The notes under the pieces were generated by a model. That model was not told the origin of the DNA. It ran no database searches and saw only the letters and a program-made list of their open reading frames with translations. 64,000 nucleotides of DNA, from positions 12,958 through 76,957 of the forward strand of contig DXYB01000004.1 in NCBI GenBank assembly GCA_019416065.1. Direction: 5' to 3'. Made by a program: the position numbers and the translations under genes. This DNA is from Acidaminococcus sp. (GTDB lineage Bacteria; Bacillota; Negativicutes; Acidaminococcales; Acidaminococcaceae). Below, piece after piece: positions 35,202 through 42,441 of the stretch. Numbering within the stretch: position 1 is the stretch's first letter; each line of letters opens with the position of its first letter.

Positions 35202-35756
35202 TTAGTCTGTCGTTTCAAGTCCCTGCTCCCTTGCCTCCCGGTCCCGCAGCATTTTCAAGCACTCGATAGCCTTGTCCAGGTCCTGGAGGCCGTTCTTTTT
35301 CGGATAACGGTAAATGTATTTGGCCGCGCAGCCGATGAGATAAGCCTTAATCCCGTCCTGGCCCCGGCAAAGTTCATCTGCAATATCCACGCACTCCATG
35401 CCGCCACGCCAAGTGTAGTGGTTAGGCCGGTGGATCATATCGCTTTTTGGGTCGAATGGGGGTCTATCGGAGGTACATTCAAGATGTCCTTCCGGGATCA
35501 CATACCAGTCGTTCGATAGCATATCCGCTTGACTTGCCAGCCAACCCACTTGTGTTCCGGATTTTCCGACAAAAACAATGGCAGCGTTCTCGCTGGTCTC
35601 GTAAAAAGGTGTGCACTTGCAGCCGCTGTTCTGATATGAGATGTCAGTGGCAAGCTCAATGTACTGGCCTTTTCCGTTCCAGTGTGTCCGGGCGCAACGG
35701 CCACCATTTTTTACCACTTCCAGTGCCTGGCCAAACGTCATTTTATTACAGCTCAT
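35202..35756 (-). CDS. Tad2-like (DUF2829) domain fused to DUF3310
   Basis: Residues 5-85 from the chosen start match DUF2829: MTFGQALEVVKNGGRCARTH, HWNGKGQYIELA and WLASQADMLSNDWYVI. DUF2829 includes Tad2, the phage protein that sequesters the cyclic ADP-ribose signal of Thoeris defence. Residues 105-184 match DUF3310 (HRPNHYTWRGGMECVDIADE, IGCAAKYIYRYPKKNG, LQDLDKAIECL), the T7 gp1.7-related family linked to nucleotide metabolism. I use ATG at 35756, which has AAGGAG 7 bases upstream, rather than the ATG at 35777. The first 11 bases overlap the upstream gene. Binding of the signal molecule is inferred from the family and is not shown here. Confidence 0.75.
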   Translation of the reverse strand: MSCNKMTFGQALEVVKNGGRCARTHWNGKGQYIELATDISYQNSGCKCTPFYETSENAAIVFVGKSGTQVGWLASQADMLSNDWYVIPEGHLECTSDRPPFDPKSDMIHRPNHYTWRGGMECVDIADELCRGQDGIKAYLIGCAAKYIYRYPKKNGLQDLDKAIECLKMLRDREAREQGLETTD

Positions 35757-35982
35757 CTTTATTCTCCTTTTCTTCATTCAGCTGTTCCTCAAACCATGCT
35801 TCTTCCTGCTCCATCTGCTCTTTCAGCTTTTCCAGCCTGGAAACCGCCTGGACAATCGCTCCATGGGTCCGCTTTGACTCCACGTCATACGTCAGTTTAG
35901 CGGAGAGATACGAAAACTCCGTATCTGCTGACCCCAAAAGGGTAGATAGATTCTGAAAATGTGCCTTCACTTCTCTGTTCAT
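35746..35982 (-). CDS. Small coiled-coil hypothetical protein
   Basis: The 78-residue product ends in a charged helix (LEKLKEQMEQEEAWFEEQLN). It lies between the methyltransferase and the Tad2-like gene with a short overlap at its 3' end. No family or function recognised. Confidence 0.55.
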   Translation of the reverse strand: MNREVKAHFQNLSTLLGSADTEFSYLSAKLTYDVESKRTHGAIVQAVSRLEKLKEQMEQEEAWFEEQLNEEKENKDEL

Positions 35983-35996
35983 TCCATTTTCGCCTC

Positions 35997-36908
35997 CTAC
36001 AGGAGCACGTTGAACATGCTCTCAAAGATGGGAACCGGGATGCTGTTCCCGGCCTGCCGGTATAACGTCCTCCGGCTGTTCACCTGGGATGCTGCTTCGT
36101 AGTCCTCGTCCGGGTATCCCTGTAGTCTCCAGCACTCCCGCTCCGTTAAATAACGATACTGGCCATTCTTGATAGGCAAGCACCCGCTCCCTGGGGCCCT
36201 GTCTGGGCGTTCCGTAATGGTCCAGCAGTAGTCTTTGATGATGGGCAACCGCTTGATAGTTCCCGTCTTTCCAATGGCCTTGACCATTGACGGGGCCTTA
36301 ACCCGGTAGTAATCGTCAACCGGGCCTTGCTCCAGGAAATCGCTGATGTTTCCCATTGGTTTCCGTTTCATCTGCCGGAAGTCAAAGCGCCTGTTCACCA
36401 GGATGGAAACAGTGAATACCCTTTTTCGGGCCTGGGGCAGTCCGAAATCCCGTGCATCCAGTAAGGCATAGCTGCTGGTGTATCCCATCTTGTCCAGCTC
36501 TGCCATATACCGCTCATGATTGTGAACCATATACCGGCTTCGGACGTTCTTCACGTTTTCCCAGATGATGATCCGCGGCTTCCAAATGCCCATGTTCCGC
36601 ACGATGTTGATTGTCTCCCACATGAGGCTTGACCGCGTGCCGCTTCCTGGGTCCGCCCCGCTCTGTCTCCCGGCTATGCTGAAGTCCTGGCAAGGGCTGC
36701 CATGTATCAGTACGTCTGGTTTCAGATTCCAGCCTCTTACGTCTTGTGTCTTATACGGCAGCTCGTCCCGAAAAATCGCATTGTAAGATCGGACGGCCTT
36801 CTCTTCTATCTCTACATAGTCGATTGATTTAACCGGGATACCCATCTCCCGCAGTGCTACCCTGGGGCTGCCGATTCCTCCGAACAGCTCTAAAATCTGC
36901 AACGTCAT
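35997..36908 (-). CDS. DNA (cytosine-5) methyltransferase
   Basis: The 303-residue enzyme has motif I LELFGGIGSPRVAL, motif IV GSPCQDFS with catalytic Cys73, motif VI ENVKNV (117-122), motif VIII QARKRVF (159-165) and motif X RQAGNSIPVP near the C-terminus. It transfers a methyl group from S-adenosylmethionine to cytosine C5 in a specific DNA site. The target recognition region (about 180-265) is short. No restriction enzyme partner is adjacent, so it probably protects phage DNA from host cleavage. Its first codons overlap the stop of the upstream gene. Confidence 0.9.
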   Translation of the reverse strand: MTLQILELFGGIGSPRVALREMGIPVKSIDYVEIEEKAVRSYNAIFRDELPYKTQDVRGWNLKPDVLIHGSPCQDFSIAGRQSGADPGSGTRSSLMWETINIVRNMGIWKPRIIIWENVKNVRSRYMVHNHERYMAELDKMGYTSSYALLDARDFGLPQARKRVFTVSILVNRRFDFRQMKRKPMGNISDFLEQGPVDDYYRVKAPSMVKAIGKTGTIKRLPIIKDYCWTITERPDRAPGSGCLPIKNGQYRYLTERECWRLQGYPDEDYEAASQVNSRRTLYRQAGNSIPVPIFESMFNVLL

Positions 36909-37162
36909 TTGACCGCTTCACCGCTTTCCATCTGTACTTTTGCGGATTCCTTGATATTCCCCTCGATATGGTCCGTCATCCTTTTTAGCCGCTTTTCCCC
37001 GAAGCCAAACTCCTTCCGGAGTGCGTCCTTGCAGTCCGCCACCCCGATGTTGTAAACGTTCCAGGAGTAAGCCAGCAGCCACTTTCTCAGCTCCGGCAGT
37101 CCCATATTCTTGATGGCCTTCAGTTGCTGCCTGCTGACGCCCGGAATACTGACGTCCGTCAT
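36905..37162 (-). CDS. Hypothetical early protein
   Basis: The 85-residue product (VADCKDALRKEFGFGEKRLK in its second half) is a helical protein seen beside phage early genes in Firmicutes. It overlaps the methyltransferase start by 4 bases. No function known to me. Confidence 0.6.
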   Translation of the reverse strand: MTDVSIPGVSRQQLKAIKNMGLPELRKWLLAYSWNVYNIGVADCKDALRKEFGFGEKRLKRMTDHIEGNIKESAKVQMESGEAVK

Positions 37163-37395
37163 TCTTCACCACTTCCCTCCGGATCATTCAGGGTAATAAG
37201 CACGCACTCGGTTTTCAGGATATTGTCATGCCCGATTTTATACACGTTTCTTTCCATAAAACGCACCATATCCGGTTTCGGTACTGTGGTTTTGGCCCAG
37301 CATCCAATAAGCCGTACATGCGTGCCTTCAGCCTTCTCCGCCAACAGTAGCTTAGCATCTTCGTATATCATCGGCCATAGCTCTTTCAACGTCAT
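37159..37395 (-). CDS. Hypothetical early protein
   Basis: The 78-residue product has an N-terminal helix and strands with VRLIGCWAKTTV and ILKTECVLITLND. It overlaps the next gene by 4 bases, which implies coupled translation. No family recognised. Confidence 0.55.
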   Translation of the reverse strand: MTLKELWPMIYEDAKLLLAEKAEGTHVRLIGCWAKTTVPKPDMVRFMERNVYKIGHDNILKTECVLITLNDPEGSGEE

Positions 37396-37408
37396 GTTTC
37401 CCGCCTCC

Positions 37409-37516
37409 TTACAGCAGCAGATACAGACATATCACTCCCATACTGACAGCCCATAATCCCAGCATGACGGCCAGCAGGAATAGGAACCAGTACGCCCACT
37501 TCCAGTAGTTTCTCAC
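37409..37516 (-). CDS. 35-residue membrane peptide (GTG start)
   Basis: The short gene encodes a single very hydrophobic helix (WAYWFLFLLAVMLGLWAVSM, then GVICLYLLL). The GTG start overlaps the stop of the nuclease gene (GTGA) and has AGGTGG 6 bases upstream, so it is very likely translated. Function unknown; small phage membrane peptides can affect superinfection or lysis. Confidence 0.55.
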   Translation of the reverse strand: MRNYWKWAYWFLFLLAVMLGLWAVSMGVICLYLLL

Positions 37517-37854
37517 GGTTTTCCACCTGCTTCCCATTCCCGGTACAGCCTAAACCAGTCGCGTGCATCCATCGTAACCTTCCACCTGGTGTTGTTCCGC
37601 CGATGCAAGACGATAGGCACAGCATGGTCAGTTTTTCCCGCGTCCCTGGTGCTCTGGTCCAGGGCATCATCAATGTTGAGCTTCTCCACGCGCTTGACTT
37701 CTACATGGATTCCAGGGAGGCCGACAATGTCGGCCGCCCCTTCCTCGTTGTTTCCACAGAACTGAGCTGTCCGGTGACAGTCGTAGCCTTCCGACTTGCA
37801 CAGCCTCACGGCCTCCAGCTCCCCAGCCTTTCCTTTACGCTTTCCGTTGACCAT
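37513..37854 (-). CDS. PD-(D/E)XK-type nuclease, resolvase-like
   Basis: The 113-residue protein has the small nuclease fold: Lys and Glu in GKAGELEAVRL, then AADIVGLPGIHVEVKRVEKL, which supplies Asp and the E-x-K catalytic pair. It resembles phage Holliday-junction-resolvase-like or VRR-type endonucleases that cut branched DNA during recombination or packaging. Length is normal for the group. It is in the early operon next to dUTPase. Confidence 0.65.
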   Translation of the reverse strand: MVNGKRKGKAGELEAVRLCKSEGYDCHRTAQFCGNNEEGAADIVGLPGIHVEVKRVEKLNIDDALDQSTRDAGKTDHAVPIVLHRRNNTRWKVTMDARDWFRLYREWEAGGKP

Positions 37855-38197
37855 ACTTTTTCACCTCGTCAGCTGCTCTGACCAGCCGTTCCGCCAGGTC
37901 CCACGTTTCCCATACCTGGGGCATATCATGCAGGGTACAGTGATCATTCCCCTTGAGCGCGCATCCGGCACAGTCAGCAGGGTGCTTGTGCTTTAGGCAG
38001 TAGCGCTTCAAAAAGCTCAGGTTCTCGCCGAAGCGCTTCATTTTCCATTTCTGGCTCCTCATGTCGCTAAGCCACTGCTCCACACTCCGCCAGTCGTTTT
38101 CGTGAGAAGCATCGTAGAAGGCCAGAAGCACGGCTCCTACGAAGATTCCGAAAAGAAAACAGATGAGGAAAATGGCGTATATCTCTGGCACGTTCAT
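37835..38197 (-). CDS. Membrane-anchored hypothetical protein with Cys/His cluster
   Basis: The 120-residue product has one N-terminal membrane helix (IYAIFLICFLFGIFVGAVLL) and a soluble part with clustered Cys and His (CLKHKHPADCAGCALKGNDH, then CTLHD) that could bind metal. Its 3' end overlaps the nuclease gene by 20 bases. A shorter Cys-containing relative is encoded at 41817-42050. Function unknown. Confidence 0.55.
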   Translation of the reverse strand: MNVPEIYAIFLICFLFGIFVGAVLLAFYDASHENDWRSVEQWLSDMRSQKWKMKRFGENLSFLKRYCLKHKHPADCAGCALKGNDHCTLHDMPQVWETWDLAERLVRAADEVKKYGQRKA

Positions 38198-38724
38198 TTT
38201 GTGGCCTCGTCATTCACCCCGGTGCTCCCGAAGCCGCCGTTGCCCCGTTCGGTCGGCGTTAATTCGTCTACCTGCACCAACTCAACCGGCGCGTTAAACA
38301 GCAGCTGCGCGATACGGTCGCCGTGATAAATGGCGTCCTCCTGCTTCCAGCTTGGGACGTCATAGTCGGGGTCCAGCTCTTTGTAAAGCATGCAGACCTC
38401 ACCGCGGTAATCACTGTCGATTAACCCCATACCAATGGGACAAACCAGCATCGTTTTCAGCCCCATGCTGGACCTGGCAAGGACAAACGCGTGGATACCT
38501 TCAGGCATTTCCAGGGCAAAGCCAAGGGGCGTTTTAGTCGTACATCCATTAATCCCAGGGATGTAATGGAGCTTGCGGTGTGGGTCAAAATACTGGTCCT
38601 CTCCGGTTCCGTCAATCCTTGCGTAACAGTCATAGGCCGCCGCGCCCTTGGTTTTCTTTTCGGGCATGTGCCCGCCGGGGAAAATCTTGATTTTTACCAC
38701 CGGTAATTTAGTCGTTTTTCTCAT
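38194..38724 (-). CDS. dut: dUTP diphosphatase
   Basis: The 176-residue protein carries the five motifs of trimeric dUTPases: AAAYDCYA (1), ARSSMGLK (2), GLIDSDYRGEV (3), GDRIAQLL (4) and RGNGGFGSTG (5). It hydrolyses dUTP to dUMP and pyrophosphate, keeping uracil out of DNA and feeding dTMP synthesis. GAAAGGAGC lies just before the ATG. A truncated second copy of its N-terminus is encoded upstream at 39042-39149. An insertion between motifs 3 and 4 (KELDPDYDVPSWKQEDAIYH) is typical of phage forms. Confidence 0.9.
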   Translation of the reverse strand: MRKTTKLPVVKIKIFPGGHMPEKKTKGAAAYDCYARIDGTGEDQYFDPHRKLHYIPGINGCTTKTPLGFALEMPEGIHAFVLARSSMGLKTMLVCPIGMGLIDSDYRGEVCMLYKELDPDYDVPSWKQEDAIYHGDRIAQLLFNAPVELVQVDELTPTERGNGGFGSTGVNDEATK

Positions 38725-38959
38725 TTTCTTGCTCCTTTCTCAGTTCATACCGCGCTCGAACCAGCTTCCGGCGCTGCTCCTTAATGACGTTTTTTACGGC
38801 GTCAAGATTCTTGATTGCCGTGTCAATGATTTCTTCACTTCGTTCCGGACGAAATGTGATTTCATCACGGCGGTCGCTCATGGACGCCATGGTCAGCCGT
38901 CCCGCGTTCTCCAGCAGGCTAAAAGCCAACATGGCGTTATTCATAGCTGCCTTTTTCAT
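38708..38959 (-). CDS. Hypothetical helical early protein
   Basis: The 83-residue product is helical and basic in its second half (VIKEQRRKLVRARYELRKEQ). GGAGGTTAAACA precedes the ATG. It may be related to the upstream fragment EEIADAIDRLRLARYRLRDA, which has a similar C-terminal helix. No function known. Confidence 0.5.
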   Translation of the reverse strand: MKKAAMNNAMLAFSLLENAGRLTMASMSDRRDEITFRPERSEEIIDTAIKNLDAVKNVIKEQRRKLVRARYELRKEQENEKND

Positions 38960-39053
38960 TGTTTAACCTCCTGCGTAATAGCATCCCGCAAACGATACCG
39001 CGCCAATCGTAAACGATCAATCGCATCAGCAATTTCTTCCTTTACCGGTAGTT
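38956..39053 (-). pseudogene. 3' fragment of a small helical gene
   Basis: A reading frame without start encodes QLPVKEEIADAIDRLRLARY, then RLRDAITQEVKQ and a stop at 38956. It abuts the truncated dUTPase frame in a different phase. It looks like the tail of a gene whose 5' part was lost in the same deletion that truncated the dUTPase copy. Confidence 0.45.
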
Positions 39054-39149
39054 GTCAATCCGCGCGTAGCAGTCATAAGCTGCTGCACCGTCCGTCTTTT
39101 TAACTGGCATTTGGCCGCCTGCGATAACCTTTACTTTAATCTGATCCAT
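39042..39149 (-). pseudogene. Truncated second dUTPase (N-terminal 31 residues)
   Basis: The 35-codon frame starts MDQIKVKVIAGGQMPVKKTD and continues GAAAYDCYARIDNYR before a stop. It matches the start of the intact dUTPase downstream (VKIKIFPGGHMPEKKTKGAA, then AYDCYARID) through motif 1 and then breaks off. The ATG overlaps the upstream stop as TAATG, so a peptide may still be made. Confidence 0.75.
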
Positions 39150-39595
39150 TATTCTTTTCTCCCTTCTGTATTCTTTTCCAAAATTCCCTTGTCTTCTAAC
39201 ACCATAAACAGCATTGATTCATCGGCCTCATTCGTTTTCAAGCCTTCGTACAGGGTGTCGTACCAATCAAGATTGTTAAACACATCCGCCAGGCGGTATT
39301 CCGTTCCGTCTTGACGTGTCCAAGTCCACATTCCGCTCACTTTGCTGTACAAGACAATCCCCACGTAGCCGTTCTGATCCTTGCAAATATCACCACCATA
39401 CAAGTATTCACCAGGAGTATCGAACCCGCTGTACTTCCCCACGCTGTCGGGATCAACGGGATGGATTCCGGAGCACACATCATCATCGGGATCGTTTACA
39501 AAGATGTATTTTTCACCGTGGTATCCCTGGAGAAGATTGCCCACTACCCAGTCCCCACACCATTCGCACCAGCCTCGATATGTTCCTTGTTTCAC
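39149..39595 (-). CDS. YopX-family protein
   Basis: The 148-residue protein contains the YopX (PF09643-like) pattern VDPDSVGKYSGFDTPGEYLY followed by GGDICKDQNGYVGIV, the small beta-barrel found in many Gram-positive phages. An N-terminal CEWCGDWVVG motif precedes it and could bind metal. The function of the family is not established. Confidence 0.7.
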   Translation of the reverse strand: MKQGTYRGWCEWCGDWVVGNLLQGYHGEKYIFVNDPDDDVCSGIHPVDPDSVGKYSGFDTPGEYLYGGDICKDQNGYVGIVLYSKVSGMWTWTRQDGTEYRLADVFNNLDWYDTLYEGLKTNEADESMLFMVLEDKGILEKNTEGRKE

Positions 39596-39613
39596 AATGC
39601 TTCCTCCTCTGTC

Positions 39614-40027
39614 TTAAAATGGAATTTCCTCGTTAAAGGTCTGTGTCACGTCCTGCCCCATGGCTTCAAAGCCTTGTTTAGGCGCCGTATTCGCCGTCTG
39701 AGCGTTTTTTTCTTTCCGTTCGATAAATTCCACCCTGTCGGCGACAACTTCCGTAGCGTAGTGTTTTTGGCCGTCCTTTCCGTCATAGCTTCTAATCTGC
39801 AAACGTCCTTCAACCAGGAGCCGCTGCCCCTTGCTCAGGTTATTGCCGACAATTTCCGCAGTCTTGTTCCAAGTCTGGATGTTGATGAAGTCGGCCTCCC
39901 GCTTCCCATCCTTGCCGCTAAAAGGCCGGTCCACCGCCAGGGTAAAGGTACATACAGTTTTCCCGCTGGTGGTTACTTTCACGTCCGGATCTTTGACTAA
40001 CCGTCCCATTAAAATAATTCTGTTCAT
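39614..40027 (-). CDS. ssb: Single-stranded DNA-binding protein
   Basis: The 137-residue protein has the SSB OB fold (MNRIILMGRLVKDPDVK, FTLAVDRPF, DFINIQTWNKTAEIV, GQRLLVEGRLQ) and ends in the acidic tip NEEIPF that recruits replication proteins. It coats single-stranded DNA during phage replication and RecT-mediated annealing. AAGGAGAATGAAGA precedes the ATG. Confidence 0.9.
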   Translation of the reverse strand: MNRIILMGRLVKDPDVKVTTSGKTVCTFTLAVDRPFSGKDGKREADFINIQTWNKTAEIVGNNLSKGQRLLVEGRLQIRSYDGKDGQKHYATEVVADRVEFIERKEKNAQTANTAPKQGFEAMGQDVTQTFNEEIPF

Positions 40028-40042
40028 TCTTCATTCTCCTTC

Positions 40043-40414
40043 CTACAGGCTGTCTGGCGTGTCTACGTGCAAGACAATGCATTTCTTCCAGGGGATTTCG
40101 TTAATCCATTCCTTGATAACCTTTTCTGCCTCCTTGTCGTCCATATCCCACATCTGTTCGTAGTTATCGTGATGTTCCCCCAGATATTCGCCGTTTTCGT
40201 CTGCAAAATCGAATAAATCTCCTTCTGCCTCTGCTCTTGTCCATGTTTTTGACATGCCCATCCACACTTCTTCTATGGAAGCATCATAAACATCGCCGTA
40301 CCATGTGCTGTACGAGTCATCGCCTACCACGTCACTGGAGACCAGAGCCATCATCGGCAGCTCCGGATGCTGTGCTGCCAGAGTCAGCAGTTTTTCTGTT
40401 GCATTGTTTCTCAT
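40043..40414 (-). CDS. Hypothetical acidic early protein
   Basis: The 123-residue product begins MRNNATEKLLTLAAQHPELP and resembles phage proteins with conserved Trp and acidic residues (STWYGDVYDASIEEVWMG, then ENGEYLGEHHDNYEQMWDMD). Start at 40414 is supported by AGGGTGG upstream. Function unknown. Confidence 0.6.
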   Translation of the reverse strand: MRNNATEKLLTLAAQHPELPMMALVSSDVVGDDSYSTWYGDVYDASIEEVWMGMSKTWTRAEAEGDLFDFADENGEYLGEHHDNYEQMWDMDDKEAEKVIKEWINEIPWKKCIVLHVDTPDSL

Positions 40415-40415
40415 C

Positions 40416-40499
40416 TCAACCACCCTTCCGTTCTGTATCCAGCAGTTCTTTCATGTACGGTAACTCTTTCAGGATTTCCACGAACGTTCTCCATTCATC
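40416..40499 (-). pseudogene. Displaced 3' end of the ThyX-like gene
   Basis: A frame without a start encodes DEWRTFVEILKELPYMKELL and then DTERKGG before a stop. It aligns with the end of the 206-residue gene upstream (DEWVEFVKVLKPLPHIKEIM). The HNH gene separates the two copies. The remnant begins exactly where the HNH gene ends, so it is probably the original gene end cut off by the HNH cassette. Confidence 0.7.
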
Positions 40500-40965
40500 T
40501 CCAATTTTGACCACTTATTACAGCACTAATCGTTTGTGGGGAAACATTAAATATCTTTGATAATGCTTTTGCCCCAAATCGTTTATCAAAAGGAATATAG
40601 TTTTTGCGAATGAAGTTTACGTTTTCAATACTCAATTTACATCTTCCGTTTTTAATTCCGATAGGCGGCTTCTTTAAACCATGTGCATAAGCATGATTCA
40701 TATTTTCACTTCGAGTAACCCATTCAAGATTTTCGACGGAATTATTTTGTTTATTCCCATCTTTATGGTTTACAAACTCTTTACCTTGAATTCTAGGAAT
40801 AAACGCTTTCGCTATTACTCTATGAATGGTTTGAGTTTTTCCATCAAATTGAGTGCGCAAATAACCATCTTTACCTTCAAATTCTTTCAAAACCCTTAAT
40901 GTGTTTTTATTGCGAATATGACCATCATTCGAGGCTTCGTAATTTTTCGAAACACTAATCCACAT
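40495..40965 (-). CDS. HNH homing-type endonuclease with NUMOD4-like start
   Basis: The 156-residue protein opens with the NUMOD4-like YEASNDGHIRNKNTLRVLKE and carries the HNH core HRVIAKAFIPR, FVNHKDGNKQNNSVENLEWV and TRSENMNHAY. It ends with a DNA-binding HTH (GAKALSKIFNVSPQTISAVI). Such enzymes cut at a specific site and spread their own gene. The DNA is clearly more AT-rich than neighbouring genes. The ATG overlaps the end of the upstream gene, and a duplicate of that gene's 3' end lies beyond the stop. Confidence 0.85.
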   Translation of the reverse strand: MWISVSKNYEASNDGHIRNKNTLRVLKEFEGKDGYLRTQFDGKTQTIHRVIAKAFIPRIQGKEFVNHKDGNKQNNSVENLEWVTRSENMNHAYAHGLKKPPIGIKNGRCKLSIENVNFIRKNYIPFDKRFGAKALSKIFNVSPQTISAVISGQNWR

Positions 40966-41575
40966 TTTCCATTATCTCCTTAATGTGTGGCAATGGTTTT
41001 AATACTTTAACAAATTCGACCCACTCATCAAGTCGATGATTCTCCCGTTGGTGGATCATGGCCCACGCGTTTTCGTAGGTCATTGTGACGGTTCTCCGCT
41101 GGTTGTAGCTTTCCGGCAGGAGCTGGATCGTCTGCCACCAGGCATCTTTGTTTCCCGTTTCAACAAATTCTTCCCGGTATCCGTTCAACAACCTAACGGT
41201 ATCTCTTAGGGTATCCTGGGTCAGCTGTCTCATGTGTTCTGTACTGAAATCTTCGTAGTGAAAAGGCCGCTTATGAATGGTGTGCATTGTGGAACAGCTA
41301 TCTGCCGTGGTCCCCACTTTATATGTGTCAAACTCCTTCCACCAGTAAAGCGGGGCCATAATATCCAGGCTGATAAAGATTTGTCTCATGAATTTTCGAT
41401 GTTCCGGCCCGGCCTGGCACAGTTTCCGCATTAAGGCAATGTCTGCATCGCCTACCACAAATTCTCCGTTTTCGTTCCGGTAGCTGTCCGACTTATTCCA
41501 GCTATTCACTGGATTTCTCATTCCGCGAATAGCATGAGAAAATCCCCAGGTGGTAATGTTTTCGACTTTAATCAT
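40955..41575 (-). CDS. ThyX-like phage protein
   Basis: The 206-residue protein belongs to a conserved phage group with VGDADIALMRKLCQAGPEHR, KFMRQIFISLDIMAPLYWWK and SYNQRRTVTMTYENAWAMIH. It is often annotated as thymidylate synthase ThyX-like because of the overall layout of His/Arg/Tyr residues. The classical RHRxxSxxxxSxR motif is absent, so catalysis is doubtful. The last 25 residues appear to have been replaced by the HNH insertion (see 40416-40499) and are AT-rich in DNA. Confidence 0.6.
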   Translation of the reverse strand: MIKVENITTWGFSHAIRGMRNPVNSWNKSDSYRNENGEFVVGDADIALMRKLCQAGPEHRKFMRQIFISLDIMAPLYWWKEFDTYKVGTTADSCSTMHTIHKRPFHYEDFSTEHMRQLTQDTLRDTVRLLNGYREEFVETGNKDAWWQTIQLLPESYNQRRTVTMTYENAWAMIHQRENHRLDEWVEFVKVLKPLPHIKEIMENVD

Positions 41576-41820
41576 TCTTGACTTCTCCTTTTGCAGATTG
41601 TCGCGGTTGGATTAGGGTCATTAATGGTAATCGCGGTTACAGCTACGTTATTATCCTCGTCCATATAGCTGTCGATGCTGACCACCCTCTGCTCCTTGAT
41701 GCTTCTAGCCAGTTTAAGCGAAATGTCATCGGTTCTTCCGCTAAACACCACTTTCCCTTCGTCCGTGTCAATATCGATGTAGTCGGCACAGATTAACGGA
41801 AACAGTTTTTTAAATCTCAT
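41572..41820 (-). CDS. Small early protein, paralogue 1 of the MRFKKLFPLI family
   Basis: The 82-residue product starts MRFKKLFPLICADYIDIDTD and is a small beta-rich protein. A second gene with the same opening is at 43957-44163. The 3' end overlaps the ThyX-like start by 4 bases. Function unknown; this sort of short opening is frequent in Firmicutes phage early genes. Confidence 0.6.
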   Translation of the reverse strand: MRFKKLFPLICADYIDIDTDEGKVVFSGRTDDISLKLARSIKEQRVVSIDSYMDEDNNVAVTAITINDPNPTATICKRRSQE

Positions 41821-42050
41821 TCTTTAACCTCCTTCAACTCTCCATCCCGCACTAGTTCTCGAATTTTTTTAAGCCGTTCAGTTAAATCGTCAGCATCCCA
41901 TAAGAACGGTGCTTGGTCCCACGGTTTGCACAAGAAGTATTCCTCGTCGGGGCCGCACATAGGACAGTTTCCCTTGACCAGGCACTCATCGTTGTGATGT
42001 TGGCAATAAGTGACCAAAGCCTGTATCGCTTCTTTCAAGTCATCTTTCAC
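41817..42050 (-). CDS. Small Cys-containing early protein (GTG start)
   Basis: The product of 77 residues begins VKDDLKEAIQALVTYCQHHN and contains C-x2-C-x2-C-like spacing (CLVKGNCPMCGPDEEYFLCK), suggesting metal binding; DADDLTERLKKI follows. I chose GTG at 42050 because GGAGG lies 6 bases before it; the longer ATG start would overlap the upstream HNH gene. It has resemblance to the tail of the 37835-38197 product (CAGCALKGN, then WDLAERLV). Confidence 0.55.
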   Translation of the reverse strand: MKDDLKEAIQALVTYCQHHNDECLVKGNCPMCGPDEEYFLCKPWDQAPFLWDADDLTERLKKIRELVRDGELKEVKE

Positions 42051-42441
42051 TTTCGTCCTCCTTTTCAAAGTAGAACTGAATCTTCTTTTCATGGACTTCC
42101 ACCAGGCCATACTTCTCAGCCAGGCGGAACTGGAAGGGTTTTATGGTGTTCGGCAGTAGGGTATGCTGAAGGTTATTCCTGAACTCTTCAAGAGTCCCGC
42201 CTCCTTTATAGAAGTTACACATCCGGCAGCTGGGCATGAGGTTGGCCAGCTCATTCAGTTCCTTGACCGACTTCTTATCCCGGTGGATAAAGTAGTTGTC
42301 GGGGTCATTGAGATAGTAAGGGTCTACGTGGTCCACCTGCATATCCTTATAGGCCAGCTCACAACCACAGTAGGCGCAATGCCCATGATACTTTTCATAG
42401 ACAGCCCTTCTCGTCTTCTGACTTAACACTTTCCGTTTCAT
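42040..42441 (-). CDS. HNH endonuclease
   Basis: The 133-residue protein has a zinc-binding HNH nuclease core: HCAYCGCELAYKDMQVDHVD followed by NLMPSCRMCNFYKGG. It is free-standing in the early operon and lacks repeat or intron context. It may nick DNA for recombination or be a selfish endonuclease. Its stop overlaps the next gene's GTG start by 11 bases. Confidence 0.8.
   Translation of the reverse strand: MKRKVLSQKTRRAVYEKYHGHCAYCGCELAYKDMQVDHVDPYYLNDPDNYFIHRDKKSVKELNELANLMPSCRMCNFYKGGGTLEEFRNNLQHTLLPNTIKPFQFRLAEKYGLVEVHEKKIQFYFEKEDESER

Noticed and set aside
37392..37673. Minus-strand frame of 93 codons opposite in phase to the nuclease gene
   Set aside because: The nuclease frame has the E-x-K motif and proper ribosome binding site; the overlapping frame is shadow, and the 35-residue peptide explains the rest of the space.
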